Origin: Lysobacteraceae bacterium P
GTDB lineage: Bacteria > Pseudomonadota > Gammaproteobacteria > Xanthomonadales > Xanthomonadaceae
Assembly: GCA_005503055.1 (NCBI GenBank)
Contig: SCOX01000001.1
Coordinates: 682,001-746,000 of the forward strand
Direction of reading: 5' to 3'
DNA length: 64,000 nt
Every line of letters begins with the position of its first letter. Positions within the stretch are counted from its first letter, which is position 1. A program made the position numbers and the translations under genes. Positions 22,299 through 30,458 of the stretch are shown one piece after another. Under the pieces are notes generated by a model that was not told the origin of the DNA, did not search any database, and saw only the letters and a list, made by a program, of their open reading frames with translations.

Positions 22299-23966
22299 AT
22301 GCTCGTCCACCTTTCCCTCAAGCAATTCGCCGTGGTCAGCGAGGCCGAACTCGGCTTCGGCCCCGGCCTGACCGTCATCTCCGGCGAAACCGGCGCTGGC
22401 AAATCGTTGCTGGTCGACGCCCTGGGCCTGATCTCCGGCCTGCGCGCCGATAGCGGCGTGGTGCGCCACGGCGCCGATCGCGCCGAACTGGTCGCGGAGT
22501 TCGCACTCCACGACGTGCCGCTCGCCGCCGCCTGGCTGCGCGACAACGAGCTCGACGAGGACGAGGGTTGCCAGATTCGTCGGGTGATCCGCGCCGACGG
22601 CGGTTCGCGCGCCTGGGTCAACGGCCGCCCGGTGACGCTGGGCCAGCTCGGCGAACTGGCCGCGATGCTGGTGGAGATCCACGGCCAGCACGAACACCAG
22701 GCGCTGCTTTCTCGCCCGAGCCAGCTCGCCCTGCTCGACGCCTTCGGCCGCACCGAAGTCGAGCGTCGCGCCGTCGAATCCGCCGCCTCCCGCTGGAGCG
22801 CCCTCATCGCCGAACGCGACGCGTTGTCGGCCCAGGGCGACGTCTCCGACCGCATCGACTGGCTCGAGCACCAGCACGCCGAGCTCGACCGCGAGGAATT
22901 GGAGCCCGACGCCATCGCGCGCCTGCAAACCGACCACCGCCGCCACGCGCACGCGGCTGGGCTGATCGCCGCCTGCGATGGGGCGTTCGCCCACCTGGGT
23001 GGTGAGGAAGGTCCGTCGCTGTCGCGCAGCCTCCAGAACGTGCGTTCCGATCTGCAGCGCGTGGCCGAACACGAGCCGCGGCTGTCCGACGTGGACGCGA
23101 TGCTCGACGCCGCCGCGATCCAGGTCGACGAGGCGCTTGCGCTGCTCGACCGCGTGCGCAGCGACCTCGACCTGGACCCCTCGGCCTTCGAGGCGATCGA
23201 AAACCGCATCGGCCGCCTGCACGAACTCGCGCGCAAGCACCGCGTCACGCCTGAGCAACTGTTCGCCCAACGCGACGCCATCGCCTTCGAACTCGAAGCC
23301 CTGCGCGGCGCCGGGGTGCGCCTGGCGAAGCTGGACGGCGAGATCGACGCCGCCCGCCGCGCCTGGCGCGAGGTGGCCGACGTATTGAGCGCACGCCGCC
23401 GCGATGCCGCCGCGCACCTGGCGGGCAGCACCACGGCGCTGATCGCCGAACTGGGCATGGGCGGCGGGCGTTTCGCCGTCGAACTGGAACCGCTGGACAG
23501 CGATCGCCCCGATCCGCAGGGCGCCGAGCGCGTGGAGTTCATGGTTGCCGCCAACCCGGGACAACCGGCGCGCCCGCTGCGCAAGGTGGCCTCAGGCGGC
23601 GAACTGTCGCGCATCTCGCTGGCGATCGAAGTGGCCGCATTGGGCCTGGACGCGGTGGCGACAATGGTGTTCGACGAAGTCGACACCGGCATCGGCGGCG
23701 CGGTGGCGGAAATCGTCGGCCAGAAGCTGCGCGCCCTGGGCGCCAGCCGCCAGGTGCTATGCGTGACCCACCTGCCGCAGGTCGCCGCACAGGGACATGC
23801 GCACTATCGCGTGAGCAAGGCCGCCAGCGAAGGCGTGACCCAGAGCGCGGTGCAATCGCTCAACGCCAAGCAGCGCGAGGAGGAACTGGCGCGCATGCTC
23901 GGCGGCGTCGAACTCACCCGCGAGGCACGGGCGGCGGCGAAACGGTTGTTGGCCGACGTGGTGTGA
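22299..23966 (+). CDS. recN: DNA repair protein RecN
   Basis: 555 residues, SMC-like ATPase for double-strand-break repair. Walker A is GETGAGKS at residues 29-36; the central region is a coiled coil with a hinge; the C-terminal ABC signature KVASGGELSRISLAIE and Walker B VATMVFDEVDTGIGG are intact. Start ATG 22299 gives MLVHLSLKQFAVVSEAEL. Divergent from hrcA; the 182-bp spacer carries part of the GATTCG-type repeat. No LexA-type site was recognised upstream. Confidence 0.96.
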   Translation: MLVHLSLKQFAVVSEAELGFGPGLTVISGETGAGKSLLVDALGLISGLRADSGVVRHGADRAELVAEFALHDVPLAAAWLRDNELDEDEGCQIRRVIRADGGSRAWVNGRPVTLGQLGELAAMLVEIHGQHEHQALLSRPSQLALLDAFGRTEVERRAVESAASRWSALIAERDALSAQGDVSDRIDWLEHQHAELDREELEPDAIARLQTDHRRHAHAAGLIAACDGAFAHLGGEEGPSLSRSLQNVRSDLQRVAEHEPRLSDVDAMLDAAAIQVDEALALLDRVRSDLDLDPSAFEAIENRIGRLHELARKHRVTPEQLFAQRDAIAFELEALRGAGVRLAKLDGEIDAARRAWREVADVLSARRRDAAAHLAGSTTALIAELGMGGGRFAVELEPLDSDRPDPQGAERVEFMVAANPGQPARPLRKVASGGELSRISLAIEVAALGLDAVATMVFDEVDTGIGGAVAEIVGQKLRALGASRQVLCVTHLPQVAAQGHAHYRVSKAASEGVTQSAVQSLNAKQREEELARMLGGVELTREARAAAKRLLADVV

Positions 23967-23976
23967 GGCCCGGTCG

Positions 23977-24098
23977 GGATTGGAGATTCGGGATTCGGGA
24001 TTCGGGATTCGGAAAGCAAAAGAAAGCCCGCCATTGGCGGGCTTTCTTATTTGCGGCTGGGAATCCTGCTCTTGCGAATCCCAAATCCCGAATCCCGG
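23977..24098. repeat. GGGATTCG repeat arrays flanking the recN-fur terminator
   Basis: Array 23977-24012 contains four consecutive GGGATTCGG-type units; the complementary array 24061-24098 (CGAATCCCAAATCCCGAATC, then CCGG) lies on the other side of the terminator hairpin. The pair forms a large nested inverted repeat between the convergent recN and fur genes. The family also occurs at 18172-18289 and in degenerate form near 22223-22245. Confidence 0.75.
24021..24048. terminator. Bidirectional terminator between recN and fur
   Basis: AGAAAGCCCGCC-ATT-GGCGGGCTTTCT forms a 12-bp stem with A-rich and T-rich ends, ideal for both converging transcripts. Confidence 0.92.
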
Positions 24099-24102
24099 CG
24101 CG

Positions 24103-24504
24103 TCAGCGCTTCTTGCGCACGTACAACACCAGCGAATGCTCCTCGATGTCGTAGCCGTGCTTGGCCGCGATCTTGCGCTGCAGCTCCTCGATCTCGGGGC
24201 TCTCGAACTCGATGATCTTGCCGCTGTCCACATCGACCATGTGGTCGTGATGATGGCCCCGGTCCAGCTCGTAGACCGACTGGCCGGCCTCGAAGTTGTG
24301 CTTGAGCACCAGGCCGGCGGCCTCGAACTGGGTCAGCACGCGGTACACCGTGGCCAGCCCGATGTCCTCGCCATGTTCGAGCAGGTGCCGGTAGATGTCC
24401 TCGGCGGTCATGTGCCGGGGCTTGGTCTGCTCCAGCAGCTCGAGGATCCGCATGCGCGGATGGGTGACCTTGAGTCCGGCCTTGCGGAGTTCTTGCGATT
24501 CCAT
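24103..24504 (-). CDS. fur: Ferric uptake regulator Fur
   Basis: 133 residues. Iron-responsive repressor. The N-terminal winged helix contains HPRMRILELLEQ and LATVYRVLTQFEAAGLVLKH; the metal-binding region has ELDRGHHHDHMVDVDSGKII with the HHHDH cluster near residues 84-88. Unlike many Fur proteins, no CxxC zinc motifs are present in the C-terminal part, which ends LVLYVRKKR. Divergent from bamE (omlA); in Xanthomonas this pair is known to share an upstream region. Confidence 0.95.
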   Translation of the reverse strand: MESQELRKAGLKVTHPRMRILELLEQTKPRHMTAEDIYRHLLEHGEDIGLATVYRVLTQFEAAGLVLKHNFEAGQSVYELDRGHHHDHMVDVDSGKIIEFESPEIEELQRKIAAKHGYDIEEHSLVLYVRKKR

Positions 24505-24583
24505 GGTGGTCCCTCGACGGTGCGGCGCGACCGGTGGCGCCGGAACGGCGCATGAACACGGCCGCCGGGGCCGGACTGCGCGC

Positions 24584-24611
24584 TTGGTGAATTCGCCCTT
24601 CAGTGTATCAT
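24584..24611 (+). promoter_or_regulatory. Candidate bamE (omlA) promoter
   Basis: TTGGTG (24584-24589), 16-bp spacer, TATCAT (24606-24611), about 31 bp before the bamE ATG. The same interval reads TACACT on the opposite strand, a plausible -10 for fur, so the two promoters may overlap. Confidence 0.5.
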
Positions 24612-24641
24612 CGCCGCGTTATCCGCCTGTCGCAGACACCG

Positions 24642-25049
24642 ATGCCGAAGCACACGACGTACAAGCTCCTGCTGGTTCTTTCCATTGCCGTGATCACCAG
24701 CGGCTGCGGCATCCTGTACAAGCAGCCGATCTACCAGGGCAACCTGATGGAAAAGGCCAACGTCGACCAGTTGCAGACCGGCATGAGCAAGCAGCAGGTG
24801 ACGCTCCTGCTGGGTTCGCCGTCGATCGAGGACCCGTTCCATCACGATCGCTGGGACTACACCTCCACCCAGCGCACCGATCGCGTCGGACGCACCGAGA
24901 AGAAGAATCTGACGGTTTGGTTCGAGAACGACAGCTTGGTGAAGTGGGAGGGCGACTACTTCCCCGAGCAGGACGAGCAGCTGGCCAAGCAGACCGTCAA
25001 GCAGTTCGGTCGCAACCTGCCGAAGGAAAAGAAGAAGGGCGGTCGCTGA
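24642..25049 (+). CDS. bamE: Outer membrane assembly lipoprotein BamE (OmlA/SmpA)
   Basis: 135 residues. Type II signal peptide ending VITSG-C; the mature domain is the BamE/SmpA fold with YQGNLMEKANVDQLQTGMSK and VTLLLGSPSIEDPFHHDRWD. It is the small lipoprotein of the BAM complex inserting beta-barrel proteins into the outer membrane. ATG 24642 was chosen because the upstream extension to 24603 would bury the signal peptide. The C-terminal tail is very basic (PKEKKKGGR). A terminator follows 24 bp later. Confidence 0.92.
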   Translation: MPKHTTYKLLLVLSIAVITSGCGILYKQPIYQGNLMEKANVDQLQTGMSKQQVTLLLGSPSIEDPFHHDRWDYTSTQRTDRVGRTEKKNLTVWFENDSLVKWEGDYFPEQDEQLAKQTVKQFGRNLPKEKKKGGR

Positions 25050-25072
25050 CCGACCCGCCACGCGTTAACCAG

Positions 25073-25095
25073 ACCCGGCTACGGCCGGGTTTTTG
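25073..25095. terminator. Intrinsic terminator after bamE
   Basis: ACCCGGC-TACG-GCCGGGT followed by TTTTTG. The rnfH stop codon, on the opposite strand, lies in the loop-side end of the stem, so the two transcripts converge inside the hairpin. Confidence 0.85.
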
Positions 25096-25348
25096 TTTTG
25101 GTCTCCGCGCGACGGCGCCGCGCGTCCTTGGGATCGGCCACCAGTGGCCGCAGCAGCTCGAGCCGGTCTCCCTGCACGAGCACGGTCTCGGCGGTGACGC
25201 GAACGCCGAACACGGCCCAGGCCACGGTGTCCGCATCGTCCTGCCAGCCGGCGGCGGCGAGCGCATTGGCGACGGTCGCGCCCTCGGGCAGATCCAGCCA
25301 AAGGGCCTCGAATCGCCGCGGCCAGGCGCGTACGACCTCGATCCTCAC
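25079..25348 (-). CDS. rnfH: RnfH/RatB family ubiquitin-fold protein (UPF0125)
   Basis: 89 residues with a ubiquitin-like beta-grasp pattern: [33 protein letters not shown], and VQGDRLELLRPLVADPKDAR, the last being the typical family C-terminal motif. The start is GTG 25348, overlapping the ratA stop as GTGA, so it is translated with ratA. The order bamE / rnfH-ratA / smpB matches that in E. coli (bamE, ratB-ratA, smpB). Its function is not established. Confidence 0.88.
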   Translation of the reverse strand: MRIEVVRAWPRRFEALWLDLPEGATVANALAAAGWQDDADTVAWAVFGVRVTAETVLVQGDRLELLRPLVADPKDARRRRAETKTKTRP

Positions 25349-25779
25349 ACCTCGTCGCCCCGGTCGGCCACGCGCACGAAGTCGTCCACCATGCGGTCGG
25401 CCAGGCCCTGAAACCCCACCGCCATCGCCGGCCCCAGCAGCTTCACCTTGGGCTCGAAGGTGAGCGTCAGCGTGACCTTGCAGGCCGATTCGTCCAGCGC
25501 ATGGAACTCCCAGCGCCCACCCAGGCTCTGGAACGGCCCGTCGATCAGCTTCAGTTCGATGTGGTGCGGCGGATGCGTTGTGTTTTCGGTGACGAACCAG
25601 GTGCGCAGCGCGCCGAACCCGATGTCCAGCCGCGCCACCATGCGGTTCTCGCCTTCTTCCAGCACCTGCGAGGCCTCGCACCAGCTGAAACGGCGCGGGT
25701 AGGCGGCCACGTCGTTGACCAGCGCGAACATGCGCGCGGCGGAGTGTTCGACGAGGGCGGAACGGCGGATGGTCTGCAT
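25345..25779 (-). CDS. ratA: RatA-type START-domain protein (coenzyme Q-binding/ribosome-associated family)
   Basis: 144 residues of the polyketide cyclase/START-like fold (COQ10/RatA). Landmarks are [40 protein letters not shown] and the C-terminal helix [20 protein letters not shown]. Family members bind hydrophobic ligands such as ubiquinone; E. coli RatA has also been reported to inhibit 70S formation. Divergent from smpB with a 62-bp spacer. Confidence 0.88.
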   Translation of the reverse strand: MQTIRRSALVEHSAARMFALVNDVAAYPRRFSWCEASQVLEEGENRMVARLDIGFGALRTWFVTENTTHPPHHIELKLIDGPFQSLGGRWEFHALDESACKVTLTLTFEPKVKLLGPAMAVGFQGLADRMVDDFVRVADRGDEV

Positions 25780-25841
25780 GCGGCGGGCGGTCCGGTGGCC
25801 TGGTGTCGCGCGAGAGGCCCTCTTTCGGGGACAATGGCGCG

Positions 25842-26354
25842 ATGTCCAAGAATTCCAACAAGAAGACCGGCAAGGATAAGGGAAAGGGCGGCGCCGGCGG
25901 CACGATCGCGCTGAACAAGCGTGCGCGCCACGAGTACCACCTTGAAGAGACGTTCGAGGCCGGCCTGTCCCTGCAGGGCTGGGAGCTCAAGGCGATCCGC
26001 GCCGGCCGCGCCAACATCGTCGAGGCCTATGCCGTCGTGCGAGGCGGCGAGATGTTCCTGTTCGGCGCGCAGATCACCCCGCTCATCTCCGCCTCGACCC
26101 ATGTGGTGGCCGAGGAACGCCGCACGCGCAAGCTGCTGCTGCACCGGCACGAGATCGACAACCTCGTCGGCCGCATCCAGCGCGATGGCTACACCGTGGT
26201 GCCCACCGCGCTTTACTGGAAGGGCAACAAGGTCAAGGCCGAGGTCGCCCTGGCCAAGGGTAAGCAGTCGCACGACAAGCGCGAGGTGAGCAAGGAGCGC
26301 GACTGGCAGCGCGAGAAACAGCGCGTGATGCGCCGACACAACAAGAATGCTTGA
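25842..26354 (+). CDS. smpB: SsrA-binding protein SmpB
   Basis: 170 residues. Binds tmRNA and brings it to stalled ribosomes. Core motifs: [38 protein letters not shown] and the basic C-terminal tail needed for decoding-centre contact ([20 protein letters not shown]). The N-terminal 20 residues are unusually Lys/Gly-rich. ATG 25842 is preferred to the upstream GTG-type extension. Its RNA partner ssrA lies 3.7 kb downstream on the same strand. Confidence 0.95.
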   Translation: MSKNSNKKTGKDKGKGGAGGTIALNKRARHEYHLEETFEAGLSLQGWELKAIRAGRANIVEAYAVVRGGEMFLFGAQITPLISASTHVVAEERRTRKLLLHRHEIDNLVGRIQRDGYTVVPTALYWKGNKVKAEVALAKGKQSHDKREVSKERDWQREKQRVMRRHNKNA

Positions 26355-26373
26355 TTCCGGGCGGCGCCCGGAA
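26355..26373. terminator. Hairpin between convergent smpB and the kinase gene
   Basis: TTCCGGGC-GGC-GCCCGGAA is a perfect 8-bp stem directly after the smpB stop but without a T tract on either side. It is a possible terminator or 3' stabiliser. Confidence 0.4.
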
Positions 26374-26412
26374 CGCGCCGTCATGCGCCCCGGGTGAGAA
26401 CTCCGCGAGACC

Positions 26413-28617
26413 TCACTCGCCCAGTTTTTCCCGCGGCAGCGTGAACCAGAATGTCGCGCCCTTCCCCACTTCGCCGGTCGCGCGGATGCTGCCGCCGTGG
26501 CGTTCGACGATGCGCTTGACCGACGCCAGACCGATGCCGTGGCCGGCGAAATCGTCGTTGTGGTGCAACCGCTGGAACGGCCGGAACAACTTGTCGACGT
26601 AGGCCTGCGAGAAACCCGCGCCGTTATCGCGCACGAAGTACTCTAGCCCCTGCTCCGTCGCCACCGCGCCGAATTCGATGCGCGCGTCGAGACGGTCGCG
26701 CGTGAACTTCCACGCATTGCCCAACAGGTTGCCAAGCAGGTTGCGCAGCAGCGGCGCGTCGCCGATCACGAACAGCTCCGGCTCGATCTCCACCTCGACC
26801 TGTCGCCGGCTGTCGCCGACACGCAGCTCCTCGATGACTTCGCTCGCCAGCCGACTCAGGTCCACGCGCTCGAGCCGCAACTCGCCGCGACTGACGCGCG
26901 ACATCTTCAGCAATGCGTCGATCAGCTCGCCCATGCGCCCCGCCGCGCGACGCACGCGCGCCAGGTAGGAGCGCCCCGTCTCGTCCATGCCCGCCGAATG
27001 GCGTTCGATGAGAATGCGGCTGAAGCCGTCGATCGCGCGCAGCGGCGCGCGCAAATCGTGCGAAACGCTGTATGCGAAGGCTTCCAGCTCCTGGTTGGCC
27101 TGACTGAGTTCGCGCGTGCGCAGCGCCACGCGCGCTTCCAGCGTCCGATTGAGCGCGTGCACGCGCGCCTCGGCGCGCAGTCGTTCGGTGACGTCTTCGA
27201 CCTGCACCAGGCCGGCGATGTCCTGCCCGACGTTGCCCGGCACTGGCGCGTAGGTCAGCTGCGCCTGACGCGGCTCGCCGCCTTCCCGATGCAGACGCCG
27301 CGTGGCCCGATGCACGCCCTGCGCATCGGTGGTGCCATGGCCGTAGGCGATCATTTCCGGCTCGTCGCTTTCGAACAATCCGTCGAAGCGCCGTCCCACC
27401 AACGCTTCCGGCGTGAGGCCGACGATGTTCGCCAGCGCCGGATTGGCCTCGACGATGTGACCTTCGCTGTCCAACAGCGCCTTGCCGATCGCCGAATAGC
27501 GCATCGCGCTCCGGAAGCGCAGTTCGCTGCGGCGAAAGTCCTCGGTCATGCGCACGGCGATCCGATACGCCTGCGCCTCCGTGCGCGCGAGCATCCAGGC
27601 GATTGCGTAGAGCAGCAGCGAGGAAAACAGCCCCAGGGCGAGCAGGTTCTGCAGGCCTTGCAGACGCGGCGCCGCAATGGCCAGCGGCGGCGATTCGAAC
27701 TCCACCCGCCACTGCCGGCCATACAACTCGAAGGCGCTGTCATGGCGAAACGCCGGCGCGGGCCGGTCCCGCGGTGCATAGGTCGCGAACAACAGGCGAT
27801 TGCCGCCTCCGGTCGCGTCGAACACACGGAAATGGTTGTCGTTGCGCATCGCACCCAGTGCATTGCGCACGAAGCCGTCCATGCGCACCGGCACGTATAC
27901 CCAACCCTGCGCGTCCGCACGCCGGTTGGCGAGCGTCGCCGGGCGACCACCGCCACGGTACACGGGCAAGTACAGCACCAGGCCGGTGCTGCGCAGTGAC
28001 CCGTCCTGGATGAGGTGCACGGGACCTGACAGGGTCGCGTTGCCGCTTTCCATGGCCTGCATCATCGCGGCCTGGCGGACCGGTTCGGAATACATGTCGA
28101 AGCCGATCGCGCCGACGTTGGCCGGCGTCTTCGGCTCCAGATACAGGATCGGCCCGTAGTCGCGCCGTTGCCCGCGCGGCCAGACTTCGAGCATCCCATG
28201 CCCGGCTGCGCGCCATTCCAGCTGCAGATCGGCCAGGCGCGTGGCCGGCACGAATTCGGCGAAGCCCAGTCCAACCATGCCCGGGAATCGCCGCTGCAGG
28301 TCCATGCCGTCCACGTAGGCCTGCCACTGCATCGGCGAGGGTCTCGGGCGCGTCACCGAAGCGAACATCGAAACGCCGCCGCGGGCCACCAGCTCGTACT
28401 TGGTCATGCCCTGGCGCAACAGCTCGGTGACCTCTGCGGTCTTGCTGATGAATTCCGCCTCAGCCGCACGCAACTCGCGCTCGCGCGCCGCGCGCCAGGC
28501 CGTGAAGACCAGCACCAGCGAACCCACCAGAACGATCAGCGCGAGCAGGTATCCGCGACGCGGCGACAGTTCGGACAGATCGGGCGTGCGGGCTTCGCGG
28601 ACGGCCTCGGGGCTCAT
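26413..28617 (-). CDS. CHASE-PAS hybrid-less sensor histidine kinase
   Basis: 734 residues. Membrane helix at about 22-44 (YLLALIVLVGSLVLVFTAWR), a periplasmic CHASE-type sensor region (about 60-310), a second helix (LLALGLFSSLLLYAIAWMLA, about 325-345), a PAS domain (FRSAMRYSAIGKALLDSEGH), a short coiled coil, then the kinase core: H-box SVSHDLRAPLRAIDGF with His520, N-box NLLGNAWKFTRD, G-boxes VRDNGAGF and GHGIGLASVKRIVERHGG. No receiver or HPt domain and no adjacent response regulator, so its partner is encoded elsewhere. Ligand unknown. Confidence 0.9.
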   Translation of the reverse strand: MSPEAVREARTPDLSELSPRRGYLLALIVLVGSLVLVFTAWRAARERELRAAEAEFISKTAEVTELLRQGMTKYELVARGGVSMFASVTRPRPSPMQWQAYVDGMDLQRRFPGMVGLGFAEFVPATRLADLQLEWRAAGHGMLEVWPRGQRRDYGPILYLEPKTPANVGAIGFDMYSEPVRQAAMMQAMESGNATLSGPVHLIQDGSLRSTGLVLYLPVYRGGGRPATLANRRADAQGWVYVPVRMDGFVRNALGAMRNDNHFRVFDATGGGNRLLFATYAPRDRPAPAFRHDSAFELYGRQWRVEFESPPLAIAAPRLQGLQNLLALGLFSSLLLYAIAWMLARTEAQAYRIAVRMTEDFRRSELRFRSAMRYSAIGKALLDSEGHIVEANPALANIVGLTPEALVGRRFDGLFESDEPEMIAYGHGTTDAQGVHRATRRLHREGGEPRQAQLTYAPVPGNVGQDIAGLVQVEDVTERLRAEARVHALNRTLEARVALRTRELSQANQELEAFAYSVSHDLRAPLRAIDGFSRILIERHSAGMDETGRSYLARVRRAAGRMGELIDALLKMSRVSRGELRLERVDLSRLASEVIEELRVGDSRRQVEVEIEPELFVIGDAPLLRNLLGNLLGNAWKFTRDRLDARIEFGAVATEQGLEYFVRDNGAGFSQAYVDKLFRPFQRLHHNDDFAGHGIGLASVKRIVERHGGSIRATGEVGKGATFWFTLPREKLGE

Positions 28618-28680
28618 GGACCAAGCATACAGGGCCGAGCCAATGTCGCATTCAGCCTGCGCAGCCGCCCCGAGCGACCG

Positions 28681-28950
28681 TCATTCGGCGTCAGCAGGCG
28701 TCCGCGGTCTGGGGGCCCGCGGTGAACGCCGCACGCCCGACAGTGCCATCAGCTCGATCGCGTCGACCTGGAAACCACAGGCCCGCGCCATCAGCAACGC
28801 ACGTTTGCGCGTCGTCACGAAACCACGCCTGCGTATGCGACGAAGCATCTCGCTGCTGATGCCGGCCGCCTCGGCGGCCATCTGGCAAGAAGGGAAGCAC
28901 GCGACGTAGCGCTCGACCGGATTGGCCGCGAAATCCTTATCGATCTTCAT
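28681..28950 (-). CDS. Small Cro-like DNA-binding protein
   Basis: 89 residues. The central segment CQMAAEAAGISSEMLRRIRR, followed by RGFVTTRKRALLMARACGFQ, reads as a lambda-repressor/Cro-type helix-turn-helix; the C-terminus is basic and Pro-rich. ATG 28950 (MKIDKDFAANPVERYV) fits this domain; a longer reading frame upstream crosses the operator-like sites and is rejected. It is divergent from two CI-like genes, the classic layout of a lysogeny-type switch. No phage structural or integrase genes are nearby. Confidence 0.65.
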   Translation of the reverse strand: MKIDKDFAANPVERYVACFPSCQMAAEAAGISSEMLRRIRRRGFVTTRKRALLMARACGFQVDAIELMALSGVRRSPRAPRPRTPADAE

Positions 28951-28966
28951 GACGCAATCAATACCA

Positions 28967-29035
28967 CCAGAAATTGGATGTATCAACAACCATAAATTGG
29001 CTACTTTTCGCCCAAGACGCGCAACAATAAGTTGT
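28967..29035. promoter_or_regulatory. Operator-like sites in the Cro/CI divergent spacer
   Basis: Two copies of CCANAAATTGG (28967-28977 and 28990-29000) are spaced 23 bp apart, about two helical turns, next to the Cro-like start. Farther on, ACAATAAGTTGT (29024-29035) is an ACAA-N4-TTGT inverted repeat; a second copy of that pattern precedes the downstream CI-like gene. The spacer is also strikingly AT-richer than its surroundings. They are candidate binding sites; no experimental support. Confidence 0.45.
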
Positions 29036-29089
29036 ACCTTCATGCAGCCACCGCGTGCATCCGCCGCCACCGCGTCGAAGCGTAGGGAT

Positions 29090-29464
29090 ATGCCGAAAGC
29101 GAGCCAAAAATCGTTAGCCGACCGCCTGCACGAGGCCTGGGACTACACCAACGTGCCGCGAGGCGATCGCCGCACCACGGCCGTTGCCGAGCGCTACAAC
29201 GTCAGCCGCGAATCGGCACGCAAATGGTCGCTGGGCCTGTCGGTCCCGAGGGACGAGCGTCTGCGCGCGATGGCCGTGCAGATGGGCGTCGGCTACGAGT
29301 GGCTCTGTACGGGCCGCGGCCCGATGACCAGCGCGGACCTCGAGGTCCGCGATCAACCCAACAGCTACGACAGCGCGGAACTGGTGCGCTTGAACGGGCT
29401 GGTGCGCAGCCTCTCCCGCAAGAAGCGGCTTGCCCTCATCCAGCTGTTGGAAGACGAACGCTGA
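29090..29464 (+). CDS. CI-like N-terminal-type transcription regulator, copy 1
   Basis: 124 residues. Helix-turn-helix of the CI repressor N-terminal type: TTAVAERYNVSRESARKWSL, then VPRDERLRAMAVQMGVGYEW and LCTGRGPM; the C-terminal helix is VRSLSRKKRLALIQLLEDER. There is no S24/LexA-like peptidase domain, so it cannot be RecA-cleaved. It aligns end to end without gaps with the next gene (also 124 residues), so the two are tandem paralogues. ATG 29090 matches the paralogue's start (MPK...). Its target is unknown. Confidence 0.72.
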   Translation: MPKASQKSLADRLHEAWDYTNVPRGDRRTTAVAERYNVSRESARKWSLGLSVPRDERLRAMAVQMGVGYEWLCTGRGPMTSADLEVRDQPNSYDSAELVRLNGLVRSLSRKKRLALIQLLEDER

Positions 29465-29543
29465 GGCACTGTCTCAGCCGAAACGCTCTGCTGTTGCGCC
29501 CCACCGCAACCTTTTCCTGCATGAACTTCTCGATGCCTGCGCA

Positions 29544-29555
29544 ACAATGGGTTGT
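29544..29555. promoter_or_regulatory. Operator-like inverted repeat before CI-like copy 2
   Basis: ACAATGGGTTGT repeats the ACAA-N4-TTGT pattern found upstream of copy 1, and the shared context GCGCAACAAT-N2-GTTGT is identical apart from two bases. It lies 58 bp before the ATG of copy 2; copy 1's site lies 55 bp before its ATG. Confidence 0.45.
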
Positions 29556-29612
29556 GATCGCGCGCGTCGATTCATCGCGCGCTGGGACCTCATCACATTC
29601 GAGCGCAGGGAA

Positions 29613-29987
29613 ATGCCAAAAGGACCGCATCACGAATTCGCCCGCCGACTGAACCTGGCCTGGGATCTGGCGGGATTTCAACGAGGCAGACGCCGCGTCG
29701 GCCACGTCTCTGCCGAGTACAGCGTGAGCCGGGAGACCGCACGCAAATGGTCCGGTGGACTGGCGATCCCGAAGGACGAACGGCTGCGCGCGATCGCCGT
29801 GCAGACGCGCGTGAAATACGAGTGGCTCACCACCGGGCGTGGCCCGATGATGATCGAGGACCAGGGGATCGGCGAGCAGGCGACCAAGTACGACAGTCCC
29901 GAGGAAGTGCGTCTGGTTGGGCTGGTCCGCAAGCTGACGCGCAGGAAGCAGCGCGCCCTCATCGAGTTGCTGGAAGAACAGGCCTGA
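29613..29987 (+). CDS. CI-like N-terminal-type transcription regulator, copy 2
   Basis: 124 residues, a paralogue of the gene just upstream. Matching blocks: YSVSRETARKWSGGLAIPKD with ERLRAIAVQ, YEWLTTGRGPM, YDSPEEVRLVGLVRKL and RALIELLEEQA. The divergent part is the N-terminal 30 residues, so DNA specificity may be partly shared. The start ATG 29613 gives MPKGPHHEFARRLNLAW; a longer open frame upstream is non-conserved. It lies 98 bp upstream of tmRNA. Confidence 0.72.
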   Translation: MPKGPHHEFARRLNLAWDLAGFQRGRRRVGHVSAEYSVSRETARKWSGGLAIPKDERLRAIAVQTRVKYEWLTTGRGPMMIEDQGIGEQATKYDSPEEVRLVGLVRKLTRRKQRALIELLEEQA

Positions 29988-30032
29988 GCCCGCGATGGCT
30001 TGAACACCCGCAAACGGCCCACGCCAAGGGCC

Positions 30033-30060
30033 TTGTCGCGGCGGGCTTCGCCCCTATACT
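30033..30060 (+). promoter_or_regulatory. ssrA promoter
   Basis: TTGTCG (30033-30038), 16-bp spacer, TATACT (30055-30060), placing transcription start near 30067, about 19 nt before the mature tmRNA 5' end, which fits a short RNase P-cleaved leader. Confidence 0.7.
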
Positions 30061-30085
30061 GGTCGGGTCAGCGTGAGCTGTCCCC

Positions 30086-30439
30086 GGGGGTGCACTGGCT
30101 TCGACGGGGGTTGCGAAATCGCCTGGTGCATGCCGAGGGGGTAGCTTTCCTCGTAAATCCAGCTGCAAACTTCTAGTTGCCAACGACGACAACTACGCTC
30201 TCGCCGCTTAAGGCGTAAGCCCCGAAACTGCTTGTGTCCGTGCTCGCAGCGTAGGGTCATCATCACGGAATCGCCGGGAGTGGCTGCCTGCCAGCACCCG
30301 GTTAACACATAGCAGGCTGGTTCCCCGATGCGCTTTGCGCGCCGTGCTGTCGGGGGACGAGATCTAACGGAGCGCTAAGCATGTAGTGCCGGGGATGGAG
30401 TGCCTTCGGACGGGGGTTCAATTCCCCCCACCTCCACCA
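30086..30439 (+). ncRNA. ssrA: Transfer-messenger RNA (tmRNA)
   Basis: 354 nt. The 5' end GGGGGTGCACTGGCTTCGAC and the 3' end ACCTCCACCA pair as the alanine-acceptor arm with a T arm (GGGGGTTCAATTCCCC). The resume codon GCC at 30179 opens the tag ANDDNYALAA followed by TAA at 30209-30211. One-piece, not permuted. Rescues stalled ribosomes with SmpB. The 3' end carries the encoded CCA, so the gene is intact; no integrase or duplicated 3' end indicating an island was found. Confidence 0.97.
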
Positions 30440-30458
30440 TCTTCAAAGCGTCAAACCC

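Noticed and set aside
29024-29087. Longer N-terminal extensions of the CI-like genes
   Set aside because: The extensions differ between the paralogues, cross operator-like sites and break the perfect 124-residue match.
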